DNA of 35,544 bases, from the IMG/VR virus record IMGVR_UViG_3300022928_002142, positions 1 through 35,544 of that record; one strand, 5' to 3'. Origin of the DNA: a virus. Every line of letters starts with the position of its first letter. The stretch's first letter is position 1. Both the position numbers and the translations under genes were made by a program. Below are positions 20,649 to 29,245 of the stretch, one piece after another. Under the pieces are notes generated by a model that had not been told where the DNA came from, did not search any database, and worked only from the letters and a program-made list of their open reading frames with translations.

Positions 20649-22640
20649 TTAGTAGGGGGTTGTTGTGTTATTATGACCTAATATTTCATAACCGTTAATG
20701 ACTGATCTCGGTATGTCATACTTGTAATAAACATTCATCCCGTAGCTTCTTTGGTTAGCGTCTAGTGGGTTTGGCGATACTTGAAAACTATATACCACGC
20801 CAGTAGTACTCCCTGCGTATGTTCCGAAGATGTTAAACTGCTCTAACGATTCCGCGTAGTTGTCTAATTTATGCAATTTCGCAGCATAAGCATACTTACC
20901 ATCTTCGTTTTCTCTTACATTATTATACCACCTGCAAAGAAGCACTACATATCTTTCTACCGCTGGCTCGTATATCAAGAAGTGAGAATATTGATAAGTC
21001 CATCCAAAGCTTTGATCGAGCCTCCACGCGTGGTGGTCACCGCTTCTTGAGGTTTTCCAGTATACACTGCTTCCATAGTCACCGCTGAATGACATATCGG
21101 TCGTGTTTCTTTTGCCTATGTATTTCCATTGTGGCCACATAGTCCATAACCTTTTTCCAGTTGTACTCGTGTGACTGTAGGCGTATTTTATTTCATCTGA
21201 TTTTTGGAAATGGGGTTTGCTTGACTGCTTACTGCGGTATGCCTCCTCGATGCTTTTGGCAGAGCCAAAGCCGTCATTTTTTTGAGTTTCATCAAGGGTA
21301 GGAGTGGAGATAGTCCCTCCAGTTAAATTTTTAGTGTGTATGGATCCGTAGAAATCATCACCGTAATCTTGGTAAGCTGTGTCGGGGTACCATTGTTTGG
21401 TTATAAACACATAATGAGGGCTTATTTGATCTGCCGATGCATTGTTCGGTATGACAGACTCATTTGACTGCTCAGGGCCTCCTGATACATCCTCACCTTG
21501 GACTGCACCAATGTCTGCATTAAATGCTTTTACTTCGAAATTATACTCCCCTGGGCCGCTCCCTCTAAACCAGTTAATACCTGGCCTGTCAGCAAAAACT
21601 CTATAATGCAAATTGTTAGGACCGTTAACAGGCACACTATCCTCTATCTTAACAATCGGAGGTTGTGTTACAGTTGTTGTAGCTTCTAAATCAAACTCAC
21701 CTTGGTATGAAATGACACTTCCTTCAGGGAAGTATACAGGCAGTCCTTTTGCTATAGCCTGCTCTTTGGTTTCTGCCCATTTGCCGTCAGACTGAAACTG
21801 TTGAGTTTGCCAGGGCGTATCTATTGGTCTAAAAGTTTCTCCTATAATCGCTAAATAGAGTTTAGAGCTGCCGTCCTTAAACTTAGAAAGAGCACCGCCT
21901 GATCTATCAACAGTCACAGGAGCTGATAAACCTTTCACAATTCCAGGTACATCAGCTATTACTTCAGTTTTTAGACCCCCCGCATAGGGGTTTCCAACTG
22001 AGCTACCCACCATCCACGCGAAAATCGACCACCTTGGAACATCTGGTATAATCTCTTCTACATTTAGATCTAGCTTATCTACAAGAGACATAGCCACTGA
22101 AGGTGAGTCTCTATCCCACCTTACACTTCCTGGTTTGTCCGAGACAATACTACGCACCTTAAGAGGATTGGGTTCATTCCACAGTACTTTTTGATATTTA
22201 TAAGGAGGTTCAGGGGCACGAACGGAAGTAGGTTCAGGGGCACGAACGAAAGTAGGTGGTGCAGGAGGTATAAAAATAATTTTCGGAAAAGCTTTGAGAT
22301 TGCTGATAATGCCTGGTCTATCCCTCACAATACCATAAGTCCTTAAAGATAATGACCCTGGCGGTGTTTTAACTCCTTCAGGCTCGAATTGTATACTAGC
22401 TATATCTGAGAGTCCGTCGAGCGTTCCATCTTTTATAAAGTATAGGGTCCTTGAAAAGGTGAATATATTATAGCCTGTGTCTGCTGTTTCAAAAGAAAGA
22501 ACTACTGGGTCTGTGTTTCCTTCAGACCTACTAAGCCACTCCTCAAATAGCTCTTTTAAGTAAACCCTTTTAGGTACAGAGGTGGATCCTAGACCAGGTG
22601 TGCTGGGCCCTAATATATCTGTAAGTTCTGTCTTTGTCAT
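20649..22640 (-). CDS. Putative virion protein with D-x-P-G repeats (663 aa)
   Basis: The N-terminal 380 residues carry several copies of a short element: KTPPGSLSL (91-99), IVRDRPGIISNL (104-115), IVSDKPGSVRW (165-175), VIADVPGIVKGL (227-238) and VFADRPGINWF (348-358). An 8-aa Pro-rich duplication (TFVRAPEP, TSVRAPEP) lies at 130-145. The C-terminal 280 residues are rich in Tyr, Trp, His and Asn and look like a globular beta domain with no recognised family. The start overlaps the upstream gene by ATGA (22640-22637). Shared repeats link it with the two genes transcribed just before it and with the 638-aa gene. Probably an extended tail component. Confidence 0.5.
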   Translation of the reverse strand: MTKTELTDILGPSTPGLGSTSVPKRVYLKELFEEWLSRSEGNTDPVVLSFETADTGYNIFTFSRTLYFIKDGTLDGLSDIASIQFEPEGVKTPPGSLSLRTYGIVRDRPGIISNLKAFPKIIFIPPAPPTFVRAPEPTSVRAPEPPYKYQKVLWNEPNPLKVRSIVSDKPGSVRWDRDSPSVAMSLVDKLDLNVEEIIPDVPRWSIFAWMVGSSVGNPYAGGLKTEVIADVPGIVKGLSAPVTVDRSGGALSKFKDGSSKLYLAIIGETFRPIDTPWQTQQFQSDGKWAETKEQAIAKGLPVYFPEGSVISYQGEFDLEATTTVTQPPIVKIEDSVPVNGPNNLHYRVFADRPGINWFRGSGPGEYNFEVKAFNADIGAVQGEDVSGGPEQSNESVIPNNASADQISPHYVFITKQWYPDTAYQDYGDDFYGSIHTKNLTGGTISTPTLDETQKNDGFGSAKSIEEAYRSKQSSKPHFQKSDEIKYAYSHTSTTGKRLWTMWPQWKYIGKRNTTDMSFSGDYGSSVYWKTSRSGDHHAWRLDQSFGWTYQYSHFLIYEPAVERYVVLLCRWYNNVRENEDGKYAYAAKLHKLDNYAESLEQFNIFGTYAGSTTGVVYSFQVSPNPLDANQRSYGMNVYYKYDIPRSVINGYEILGHNNTTTPY
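22207..22254 (-). repeat. 24-bp tandem duplication in the 663-aa gene
   Basis: GGTTCAGGGGCACGAACG-x-AAGTA occurs twice in a row at 22207-22230 and 22231-22254 with one mismatch. It encodes two copies of an 8-aa Pro-rich unit. Near identity indicates a recent slip or duplication. Confidence 0.8.
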
Positions 22641-24742
22641 GGCTGAGCGTTGCTAAAACTCCACTGAAATGCTTTTTCTGTACCTGCTTTATATCCAGGA
22701 CTATCCACTTCAGGTATGCCTGCTATAAAGTTTAAATACTCAGCCCCACTGAGGCCTGTTACTATTAGGTCACCCTGTGATGGAGTTATTAATGTGTCTA
22801 AGGTAAAGTAAGGCCCTTGTTCACTTCCTTCGTTCCTGAAATAGTTTAGTACAAAAGAGCCTTCGATTATAGCACCAAGTTCAGCGTTTAACGCTACAAC
22901 TCCTGGAGGGTCAAAAAATATTTCTTTGTTTAAGGTAACGCCTGAAGGAGGTTCGACAGATATAACAACATCTCTTGAATATGTTGATGATCTCCCATCA
23001 TTATCCATTGCTGTCAGGCTGACAGTAAATGTACCCTCGCTGTTGTATATTTGCGTAGGGTTAGTGGTAGTTGCAAAGTTGCCGTTTCCAAAATTCCAAG
23101 AGTAGAAAGCTATAATCGATTCCCCTTGTACTGTTCTGTTTAAGAATCTAGCCTCTGCGGAATTCCCATCAAAATTTTCTTTTTCTACTTCAAAGAAAGC
23201 GACTGGTCCGCTTGTAACTTCCTTTTCTAGTTCAATAACTCCAGGTATGTCTGGAATCACAAAGTCTAAGTTTATACTTGTCATCCCAGGAGGGAAGAAA
23301 CTAGGTAGCTGAGTACTTAAATCTAAGAAGTCAAACTCAGGTACACCGAAACCTAGCTGTATGTCTCCCGAAGGTCTATCTGAAGCAATACTGTCTACTT
23401 CAAGATTTACGCCGACGATGTCGAAGTTTACTATATTGTCTATCCCTAGAAAGATCTGCCCAGGCTGGTCTAGAAGCCCGTAAGAAAAGCTTTCGTACAC
23501 AAGCCTAGTAGAGCTGGGCGGGTCAGACTCAATGCTATCCACCCTTATCTGTACTGAATCTGACTGGTCGCTGTATATTTCTGCTTTTAATGATAGTACA
23601 GTCCCTGGGCTATAGGCTGTATCAGTACCGTCTTTACTAAGATTTATGAAGTGCTCATACTCTTTTGACTTAGCATAAACAATGTACATGCCAGCTTCGG
23701 CATTATATGTAGCAAAGCTTTCAGTTAAGTCATCTTTCAGCTCTCTATCCCAGACCCCTTTTGCTTTTGCGGATGCCTGATCTGAGTCAGCAGGTTCTTG
23801 AGACATTTCATGCGACTTAGTAGTAGACTCATCTTTGTATATCTGCTTGTCATGGCCGAGCCAGTATTTTTTGTCTGACTCACCTCTTACTACTTGGTTA
23901 TTAACAGAAGCAGAAAAAACACCAGAGGGTGCTTGCTCAACTCGAAAACCTGTCTCCGCCTGGTCTGTCTTTACTGGGTATAGTATGTGGCAACCTTTAT
24001 CTGTATGAACAATAACAGCATCTCCTCTTACAGAAAGAGATGTTATTCTAGAAGCATTGCTCATTAGAATTTCCACAGTGCTTAAGTTTCCAGGGTTAAA
24101 CACAGTGTTTTCTGTAGAGTGCGGGCTGTCTCTTCTTTTTACTGTGCTTCCAGCAGGTTCTGTAATATAGACAGTTAATGGAGAGTCTGGGTTTCCAGCA
24201 GCGTAAAGACACTTTCTTGGTCCAACCAAAAACATTGTGCATTTCGGAAACTTAGACCACTCATGAGCATACTCTTTGTAGTCGGGTTTTTGTTTATATA
24301 TTTCAGAAGAGTCTTGAGTCCCGCCATCTTCGCTGATGAAAATAGCATCTTTGGATCCATCTCCAAAGGCATAGGTGTTGTTGCCTACGGATGATAAGAC
24401 ACATTTCTCTTCGAGAAATGTGTCATCATTTATAATTGGGTACACTTCACCTAGCTCTAATAAAGGAGCATTGTCCTTCGATCTTAGTGCTAAGTCGTGA
24501 ACTTCGTTATCTCTCGATACCAAGAGTAGTGAGTTTCCTTCACTGTCGTCTGCTCCATTTATTGAGTTTTCAGATCCAGATGACATATCTCCGTAGTCAC
24601 CCAGCTCCTCCCACACGGGAGCGGAACGCAATCCACCCTGTCCGTGGGGGATGCATCCTTCCACTAGTCGAAGACTGCCCCGATCCGCATCATCGCGGTG
24701 CGTTTCAATCCCGCTGAAGGAGACTATCCGAAAGTACCTCAC
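22637..24742 (-). CDS. Putative beta-propeller tail protein with a PKD domain (701 aa, GTG start)
   Basis: The first 370 residues resemble the propeller-like nozzle/stabilisation proteins of short-tailed phages: LRLVEGCIPHGQGGLRSAPV near the start, then repeated strands ending in short Gly/Asp turns. D-x-P-G-type repeats follow from about 394 to 510 (LLDQPGQIFLGI, SIASDRPSGDIQLGF, VIPDIPGVIELEKEV). A PKD domain spans about 513-595, with YSWNFGNG and YNSEGTFTVSLTAMDNDG, and another repeat (FDPPGVVALNAEL) at 610-621. The GTG at 24742 is 7 bases after the small Cys-protein stop and is the natural start. Propeller identity is tentative; the PKD domain is clear. Confidence 0.55.
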   Translation of the reverse strand: MRYFRIVSFSGIETHRDDADRGSLRLVEGCIPHGQGGLRSAPVWEELGDYGDMSSGSENSINGADDSEGNSLLLVSRDNEVHDLALRSKDNAPLLELGEVYPIINDDTFLEEKCVLSSVGNNTYAFGDGSKDAIFISEDGGTQDSSEIYKQKPDYKEYAHEWSKFPKCTMFLVGPRKCLYAAGNPDSPLTVYITEPAGSTVKRRDSPHSTENTVFNPGNLSTVEILMSNASRITSLSVRGDAVIVHTDKGCHILYPVKTDQAETGFRVEQAPSGVFSASVNNQVVRGESDKKYWLGHDKQIYKDESTTKSHEMSQEPADSDQASAKAKGVWDRELKDDLTESFATYNAEAGMYIVYAKSKEYEHFINLSKDGTDTAYSPGTVLSLKAEIYSDQSDSVQIRVDSIESDPPSSTRLVYESFSYGLLDQPGQIFLGIDNIVNFDIVGVNLEVDSIASDRPSGDIQLGFGVPEFDFLDLSTQLPSFFPPGMTSINLDFVIPDIPGVIELEKEVTSGPVAFFEVEKENFDGNSAEARFLNRTVQGESIIAFYSWNFGNGNFATTTNPTQIYNSEGTFTVSLTAMDNDGRSSTYSRDVVISVEPPSGVTLNKEIFFDPPGVVALNAELGAIIEGSFVLNYFRNEGSEQGPYFTLDTLITPSQGDLIVTGLSGAEYLNFIAGIPEVDSPGYKAGTEKAFQWSFSNAQP
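22958..23206 (-). other. PKD (Ig-like) domain within the 701-aa protein
   Basis: The W-N-F-G-N-G turn followed by Y-N-S-E-G-T-F-T-V-S-L-T-A-x-D-N-D-G is the standard core of PKD domains, which form beta sandwiches on surface proteins. Its placement between D-x-P-G repeats suggests an exposed module on the tail. Confidence 0.75.
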
Positions 24743-24749
24743 ATTAAGA

Positions 24750-24929
24750 TTATGACTTCTTCTTGTAAGGAAACAAGCGGTTGAGTTTTTGCTGTCTTCT
24801 TTTGCAGGCTCCGCATTGAGGTATCCTTAATGTATCAGTAATCACCTTAATTGAATCGCCTAGCCCTTGGCTTTTTTTATTTAGATTAATTTTCCCTGGA
24901 GGGTCTGGTATTATGTTTGTTATTTTCAT
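24750..24929 (-). CDS. Small CxxC protein with one D-x-P-G element (59 aa)
   Basis: The product starts MKITNIIPDPPGKINLNKKS, carries GLGDSIKVITDTLRIPQCGA, and ends with CGACKRRQQKLNRLFPYKKK plus Ser. A C-x-x-C followed by R-R-x-x-x-L-N-x-L-F-P is a pattern I know from small proteins in phage structural operons, where it may bind metal. It begins with an ATGA overlap (24929-24926) with the preceding gene and ends 7 bases before the 701-aa gene, so it fits the operon exactly. The N-terminal I-P-D-P-P-G-x-I-x-L element is the same as the repeats in neighbouring large proteins. Function unknown. Confidence 0.65.
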   Translation of the reverse strand: MKITNIIPDPPGKINLNKKSQGLGDSIKVITDTLRIPQCGACKRRQQKLNRLFPYKKKS

Positions 24930-25924
24930 CTAGGTTTTACGGTTAGTGTGTATTTATATATCTCCATATAATCATCGATATTCTCTGCGACTGGGTTGTA
25001 TTCAAAAACACGAGTAAATTCACCTCCAAGCCAGTGGTCGTAAAATATTCCGTTCCCCCCTGGTACAGCCTTATAATTCCCATTATAAATGGGCGTTGCT
25101 TTAAACATCCAAGCAAACATATCAGGGTAGTATATTATCTCTACGAAATCAAAGTTGATTTGATCGCTATAATAAAAACAAGGGTTGTAACGGTCTAAAT
25201 AGCCCCCACTTCTTTTTGCTTCGTAGTTATATACAGTTGTCTCAGTCTCACCCCAGGTATAGTCTCGGTACTCTATGAAATCGCCCCTTCGGGGGCTCGC
25301 TACTGTACCTATGTTTTCGTGGACATAATACCCTAAAATATATTCAGTTTCAGTAGCAATTACTTTAAGAAATCTAGGATCGTCAGGATCCATCGGTGCT
25401 ACTTCTGTATACTCGTATACTACTTCTACATCTATTATGTCGCCAGGTGGTTCCGCCATAAAGCTTAGATCTTCTCGGCAATCCAAACCATGATTAACAC
25501 ATTCCAAAGACCAGCTTCCGTCAGGTTGTAATATTACTGAGCCTATATGGTCACCAATAACGCTATCGTCATCATACCCATCGTAAACCATAGTCGCACT
25601 GGTAGTGCAATACATAGTCTTATCACATGCTGTTATTTTGATTTGAATATTATTGTCTTCTGGGACTTCTCCTCGCCAGTACGCATAAAGTTTTAACTCA
25701 TCCCAAGGCTGCTCTATCCAAATATAGTATCCAATATTATAGGATGTAGTATATTCGGGGTCGAGCGTATAACGGCCTTGATTTGTGTTTTTATACACGG
25801 GCGTATGGGTTAAGATGCCTCCCCCAGAAAAACTAACATCTACCGTTAAGAAGTTTTTGCACGGGTCGTTACTCATGCCAGCAGGGGGGCACTCGCAGCA
25901 TCCTTTCTTAAAAAAACTAGCCAT
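24926..25924 (-). CDS. Putative virion protein, Cys-containing (332 aa)
   Basis: The N-terminus is unusually Cys-rich for a phage structural protein: FFKKGCCECPPAGMSNDPCK has four cysteines, with more in CDKTMYC and around 140-150. The remainder is rich in Tyr, Asp and aromatic strands (for example YIWIEQPWDELKLYAYWRGE), as in beta-sandwich or fibre proteins. There is no signal peptide or known catalytic motif. The gene starts 4 bases after the previous stop and ends in an ATGA overlap. The cysteines may bind metal or form disulphides after release. Family not recognised. Confidence 0.5.
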   Translation of the reverse strand: MASFFKKGCCECPPAGMSNDPCKNFLTVDVSFSGGGILTHTPVYKNTNQGRYTLDPEYTTSYNIGYYIWIEQPWDELKLYAYWRGEVPEDNNIQIKITACDKTMYCTTSATMVYDGYDDDSVIGDHIGSVILQPDGSWSLECVNHGLDCREDLSFMAEPPGDIIDVEVVYEYTEVAPMDPDDPRFLKVIATETEYILGYYVHENIGTVASPRRGDFIEYRDYTWGETETTVYNYEAKRSGGYLDRYNPCFYYSDQINFDFVEIIYYPDMFAWMFKATPIYNGNYKAVPGGNGIFYDHWLGGEFTRVFEYNPVAENIDDYMEIYKYTLTVKPR

Positions 25925-25928
25925 TTAT

Positions 25929-27956
25929 TTAGACTGGGTTTTTATAGGGAACTTGTATTTGCCTAACCCCGCTATCAGTTGACGGGTCGCATATCTCGAT
26001 AGTCTCCCAGCCGTCAAATTCAACGGGGTCAGTAGAACCTGTAGAGGTTGGGAGTGCGTGTTCCTCGATCTCTATGAGATCTTCCCCATCTCCATCTGTG
26101 GTTTCAACAGTACTGAGTAGACCGCCCCAGTATATGTAGTTCCTGTACTTTTTTGTTATTTTTAGAGTACTTCCCGACGAACCAGATACTATTTCATGCG
26201 ATATTTCGTAGTATAGTTTTTCTACCTGATTAATGGCTCCTGTGTTTGAGTATGGGGCGACACCGTTGTTTCTAAGCAGCGGTACCCATGCACCTTGAGC
26301 GATTTCATTGGAAAAAGCATCACCGACAGATTCTAGAGTAAGAGAAGCCCCAGTCCCTTTTACATTAAAATTAATCGGGTCTTGTGCAGTTTCTATGTAC
26401 CCTTCACCAGGTTCCTCGAAAGCGTAATTTGCAACAGCATCTCCATCTCCAGACCCTGTTCCTGTTCCTGTTGACTGCGTTATGGTAAATGACCCAATTG
26501 TTATCTCTTCTCCATAGGAGGCAACTGTTTCGTCAACAAGTAGACCGCTTTGAAACAAAGTGCTTTTCTGACTAGGCACTGCATAGATAGTTACAGTTTT
26601 TATATCGCCATTTGTAACCTGGGCCACCCTAAATCCAGAGTACCCATTAAATAAAGTTATGTCGTTCTGCCTTTTTATTGTGTACTCAGGGTCTGGTTCT
26701 ATGGGCAGGAAAACAATCTTGTCATCTTTATTAAAATTCCCGCCTTCTACAGCACCCACATTCTCAAATATAGATACTTCTTCAATACCACCTACAGACC
26801 TTTCAGTCAGAGCGATATCGCTTGGATTAAGGCCGAAAGAATTTAAAACAACAGTCCCATTATCAGTTCCTTTTGAAATAATTTCATATGAAGACTCAGT
26901 ATCCCCAGAAGTATGAACGCCTTTTTCTGGAGACCTTGCAGCTTTTCCGCATTCGTCTACTGAAACCTCAATTTCTTTTGCTTTTAGGTTTTTTGATAAA
27001 AGCGTAGACTTATTAAAAACAACAGGTGTGAAGTTAGCATCATAAGATCCGAAAGATATTGCTGTCTCTGTTTTTTGCTTACCTATTTCGAACTTAGTAA
27101 CGATACCCATATAACCAGTAGGCTCATCCCCATCTAGCTGGAAGCCACCGTCTACTGGGTCTTCGGAGAACTTTAAACCGACTATATTTCCTATATCTTC
27201 TTCAACAGGGCTTTCTTTAACTACATCAGTCACGGTCTGTACATAGTTGAGTAGGGTCGTTGTTGAGTTTTTTGTTACATTCGAAACAATGTCTAAGTTT
27301 TCAGGTGTTTCTCCTGATTGTGGTAGAACTATTTCATCTATTTTTATGGTCTTAGGTATTGGCTCACCGTTTCCATCAAGCTCATCAACGCACTCTTCTG
27401 GTTTTGTTCCGCATGTATTCCATGCAGTAAAACTTCTAATGGCATCCCCTGCCTCGTCTCTTTCGCTTGCCAAACAGTCAAATCCATCAGGTTCTGCTTC
27501 CTGTGTACCGCAACCAATACCTTTTATTCCGCTGTCTGGGATAGAGCATATTCCGAGATAATAACACCCATCAGGAACTTCTTCACTAGATTCACTTTCT
27601 TGATTATCTGGATTAATTATTTCAGTCCCCTGACATTCCAGTACTAGATAATCTCCGTGGGATATATTAGTAGGGTACTCAGATATTTTGTCGTACCTAT
27701 ACTTAAATGCTAGCCTGAAAGCTTCCTGTGCATCTTTTGCAGTTTTTATTTTACTGCATTCGTCATAGTCAGTTCCATCTAGCTCTTCTATTTTTATAAA
27801 ATGAACAACTTGGGACTTCCCATTAATTTTTACATCTATGAAATTAGTTTCTTCAGGCAACTCCTGCCCGTCAGTTGCATTCTCAATAGCTTCTGCAAGT
27901 TCCTGAACTTTATCCTCTAGCTCAGAAATTTTCTGCTTGTTCTCTTCGTCATCCAT
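25929..27956 (-). CDS. Putative virion protein with N-terminal coiled coil (675 aa)
   Basis: Residues 5-27 (KQKISELEDKVQELAEAIEN and onward) form a short heptad coiled coil that could trimerise the protein, a feature common at the base of fibres and tail proteins. After about residue 100 the chain becomes Gly-, Ser-, Asp- and Thr-rich with many short strands, including a long Gly/Ser/Thr turn region (TGTGTGSGDGDA). No enzyme motif or membrane segment is visible. The start overlaps the previous stop by one base (TAATG). A fibre-like or tail-surface protein is plausible, but the family is unrecognised. Confidence 0.5.
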   Translation of the reverse strand: MDDEENKQKISELEDKVQELAEAIENATDGQELPEETNFIDVKINGKSQVVHFIKIEELDGTDYDECSKIKTAKDAQEAFRLAFKYRYDKISEYPTNISHGDYLVLECQGTEIINPDNQESESSEEVPDGCYYLGICSIPDSGIKGIGCGTQEAEPDGFDCLASERDEAGDAIRSFTAWNTCGTKPEECVDELDGNGEPIPKTIKIDEIVLPQSGETPENLDIVSNVTKNSTTTLLNYVQTVTDVVKESPVEEDIGNIVGLKFSEDPVDGGFQLDGDEPTGYMGIVTKFEIGKQKTETAISFGSYDANFTPVVFNKSTLLSKNLKAKEIEVSVDECGKAARSPEKGVHTSGDTESSYEIISKGTDNGTVVLNSFGLNPSDIALTERSVGGIEEVSIFENVGAVEGGNFNKDDKIVFLPIEPDPEYTIKRQNDITLFNGYSGFRVAQVTNGDIKTVTIYAVPSQKSTLFQSGLLVDETVASYGEEITIGSFTITQSTGTGTGSGDGDAVANYAFEEPGEGYIETAQDPINFNVKGTGASLTLESVGDAFSNEIAQGAWVPLLRNNGVAPYSNTGAINQVEKLYYEISHEIVSGSSGSTLKITKKYRNYIYWGGLLSTVETTDGDGEDLIEIEEHALPTSTGSTDPVEFDGWETIEICDPSTDSGVRQIQVPYKNPV

Positions 27957-29245
27957 TAAGAAACAAAAGTTAGTTCAACTTTCCAAAGTCTTTTTCCTTT
28001 AAATGATGAGACAGGTGTTATCTTAGTAGTAAGTCTTTCAGAATTCCCTCTATTTAGAGATCCAATGTAAGAAGCACCCCAGGCTATACGACCACCAGCC
28101 TTACTTATAGGTTTTCCTTGATAAACAGCAGGTGCACCATCGCCACAATCGTAGTTTAGAATTATGTTTTTTTGACCTTGGAGTTGCCCTATATTTACAT
28201 TCGTGTCTTCTGTGGATTTAAAACTAACAATGGCACTGTTGCTTTTTTTAAATACAGCGTTCTTTATTAGCTGCTTGTGAGAAAACCCAGACCCGCTTCC
28301 AAAACCTTCAAAATATATATCTACCCAAACACTAGGCCATGAGTTTCCTCCTGAGCCTCCAGTGTACGCAACCATATCTTCGGGTAGAGATTTCCCGACA
28401 TGAAAAAAAGTATACTTCCAAGCTTGTGCAGCTTCAGACCCTCCCGATATGTCACCCCAGTCCATTATACTGAGACCGTTTTGATCGAACCTTACAATCT
28501 GAGGAAGATCTATACTGTTTCTCTGCGTGGATGATGTAGCAGTTGACCAGTACCCCTCAAGAGGTATAATCCAGGATACCTGCCAAAGATCCACACCTGG
28601 GTTTGATATGTCTACCTTTGCACTGTTTTCTAGAGGTTCGCAAACGCCTTTGCTATTAGACAACGCGATAAAAAGGTTTGAGTTGTTTAATTGAGGTGTT
28701 TTTAGCGATCTAGGAAAGTTGTTAGCTGATATGATGTTTGAATTAAAACCATCTATTGAAGGTCGTGTATTCTCAACTGCTACAGGTAGATAATCCCAGG
28801 CATCGTAAAATCCTGATTTTTCAACACTTGGGTGTTTTTGGAAATTAGTTTCTGAGTAACCTCTTTCGTGAGCTTTTCTTAAAACAACATAGTTCCTTGT
28901 TACCTTTTTAAAATCCTTTGATTCAGTTATGTTTTCAGATATGAAAGTATCTCTTAAATCAACAAAGGTTCTAGTAAGATAAGCTTTTTCCATAGAGCTT
29001 CCAGAGGGCTCTATAGTTTGATTTGTCAGGTAGAAGTTTTTGTATTCGGTGTCTTCTTCGCCTATTTCTAGAAAAAGCGGTACACCATCAACCGAGATTT
29101 CGCCAGTAACTGTTGACGAAAAAACCCCGTTTCTTACAACTTTATCGCCTTGTACAACATACTTTCTCTGAATTGTATTATACCCAAACTTATTGTCTTG
29201 GACAATTTTAGGCCGAGAAAGTTGTCTGATTTTCAGATCTTTCAT
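27956..29245 (-). CDS. Putative virion protein, unrecognised (429 aa)
   Basis: The sequence is mixed alpha/beta, basic near the start (MKDLKIRQLSRPKIVQDNKF), with many Gly, Ser and Trp residues in the middle and a strand-rich C-terminus ending WKVELTFVS. I see no known family, coiled coil, signal peptide or catalytic motif. It follows directly on the putative head-tail adaptor (adjacent stop and start at 29246/29245), where many short-tailed phages place further neck or tail proteins. Its function is assigned from position only. Confidence 0.5.
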   Translation of the reverse strand: MKDLKIRQLSRPKIVQDNKFGYNTIQRKYVVQGDKVVRNGVFSSTVTGEISVDGVPLFLEIGEEDTEYKNFYLTNQTIEPSGSSMEKAYLTRTFVDLRDTFISENITESKDFKKVTRNYVVLRKAHERGYSETNFQKHPSVEKSGFYDAWDYLPVAVENTRPSIDGFNSNIISANNFPRSLKTPQLNNSNLFIALSNSKGVCEPLENSAKVDISNPGVDLWQVSWIIPLEGYWSTATSSTQRNSIDLPQIVRFDQNGLSIMDWGDISGGSEAAQAWKYTFFHVGKSLPEDMVAYTGGSGGNSWPSVWVDIYFEGFGSGSGFSHKQLIKNAVFKKSNSAIVSFKSTEDTNVNIGQLQGQKNIILNYDCGDGAPAVYQGKPISKAGGRIAWGASYIGSLNRGNSERLTTKITPVSSFKGKRLWKVELTFVS

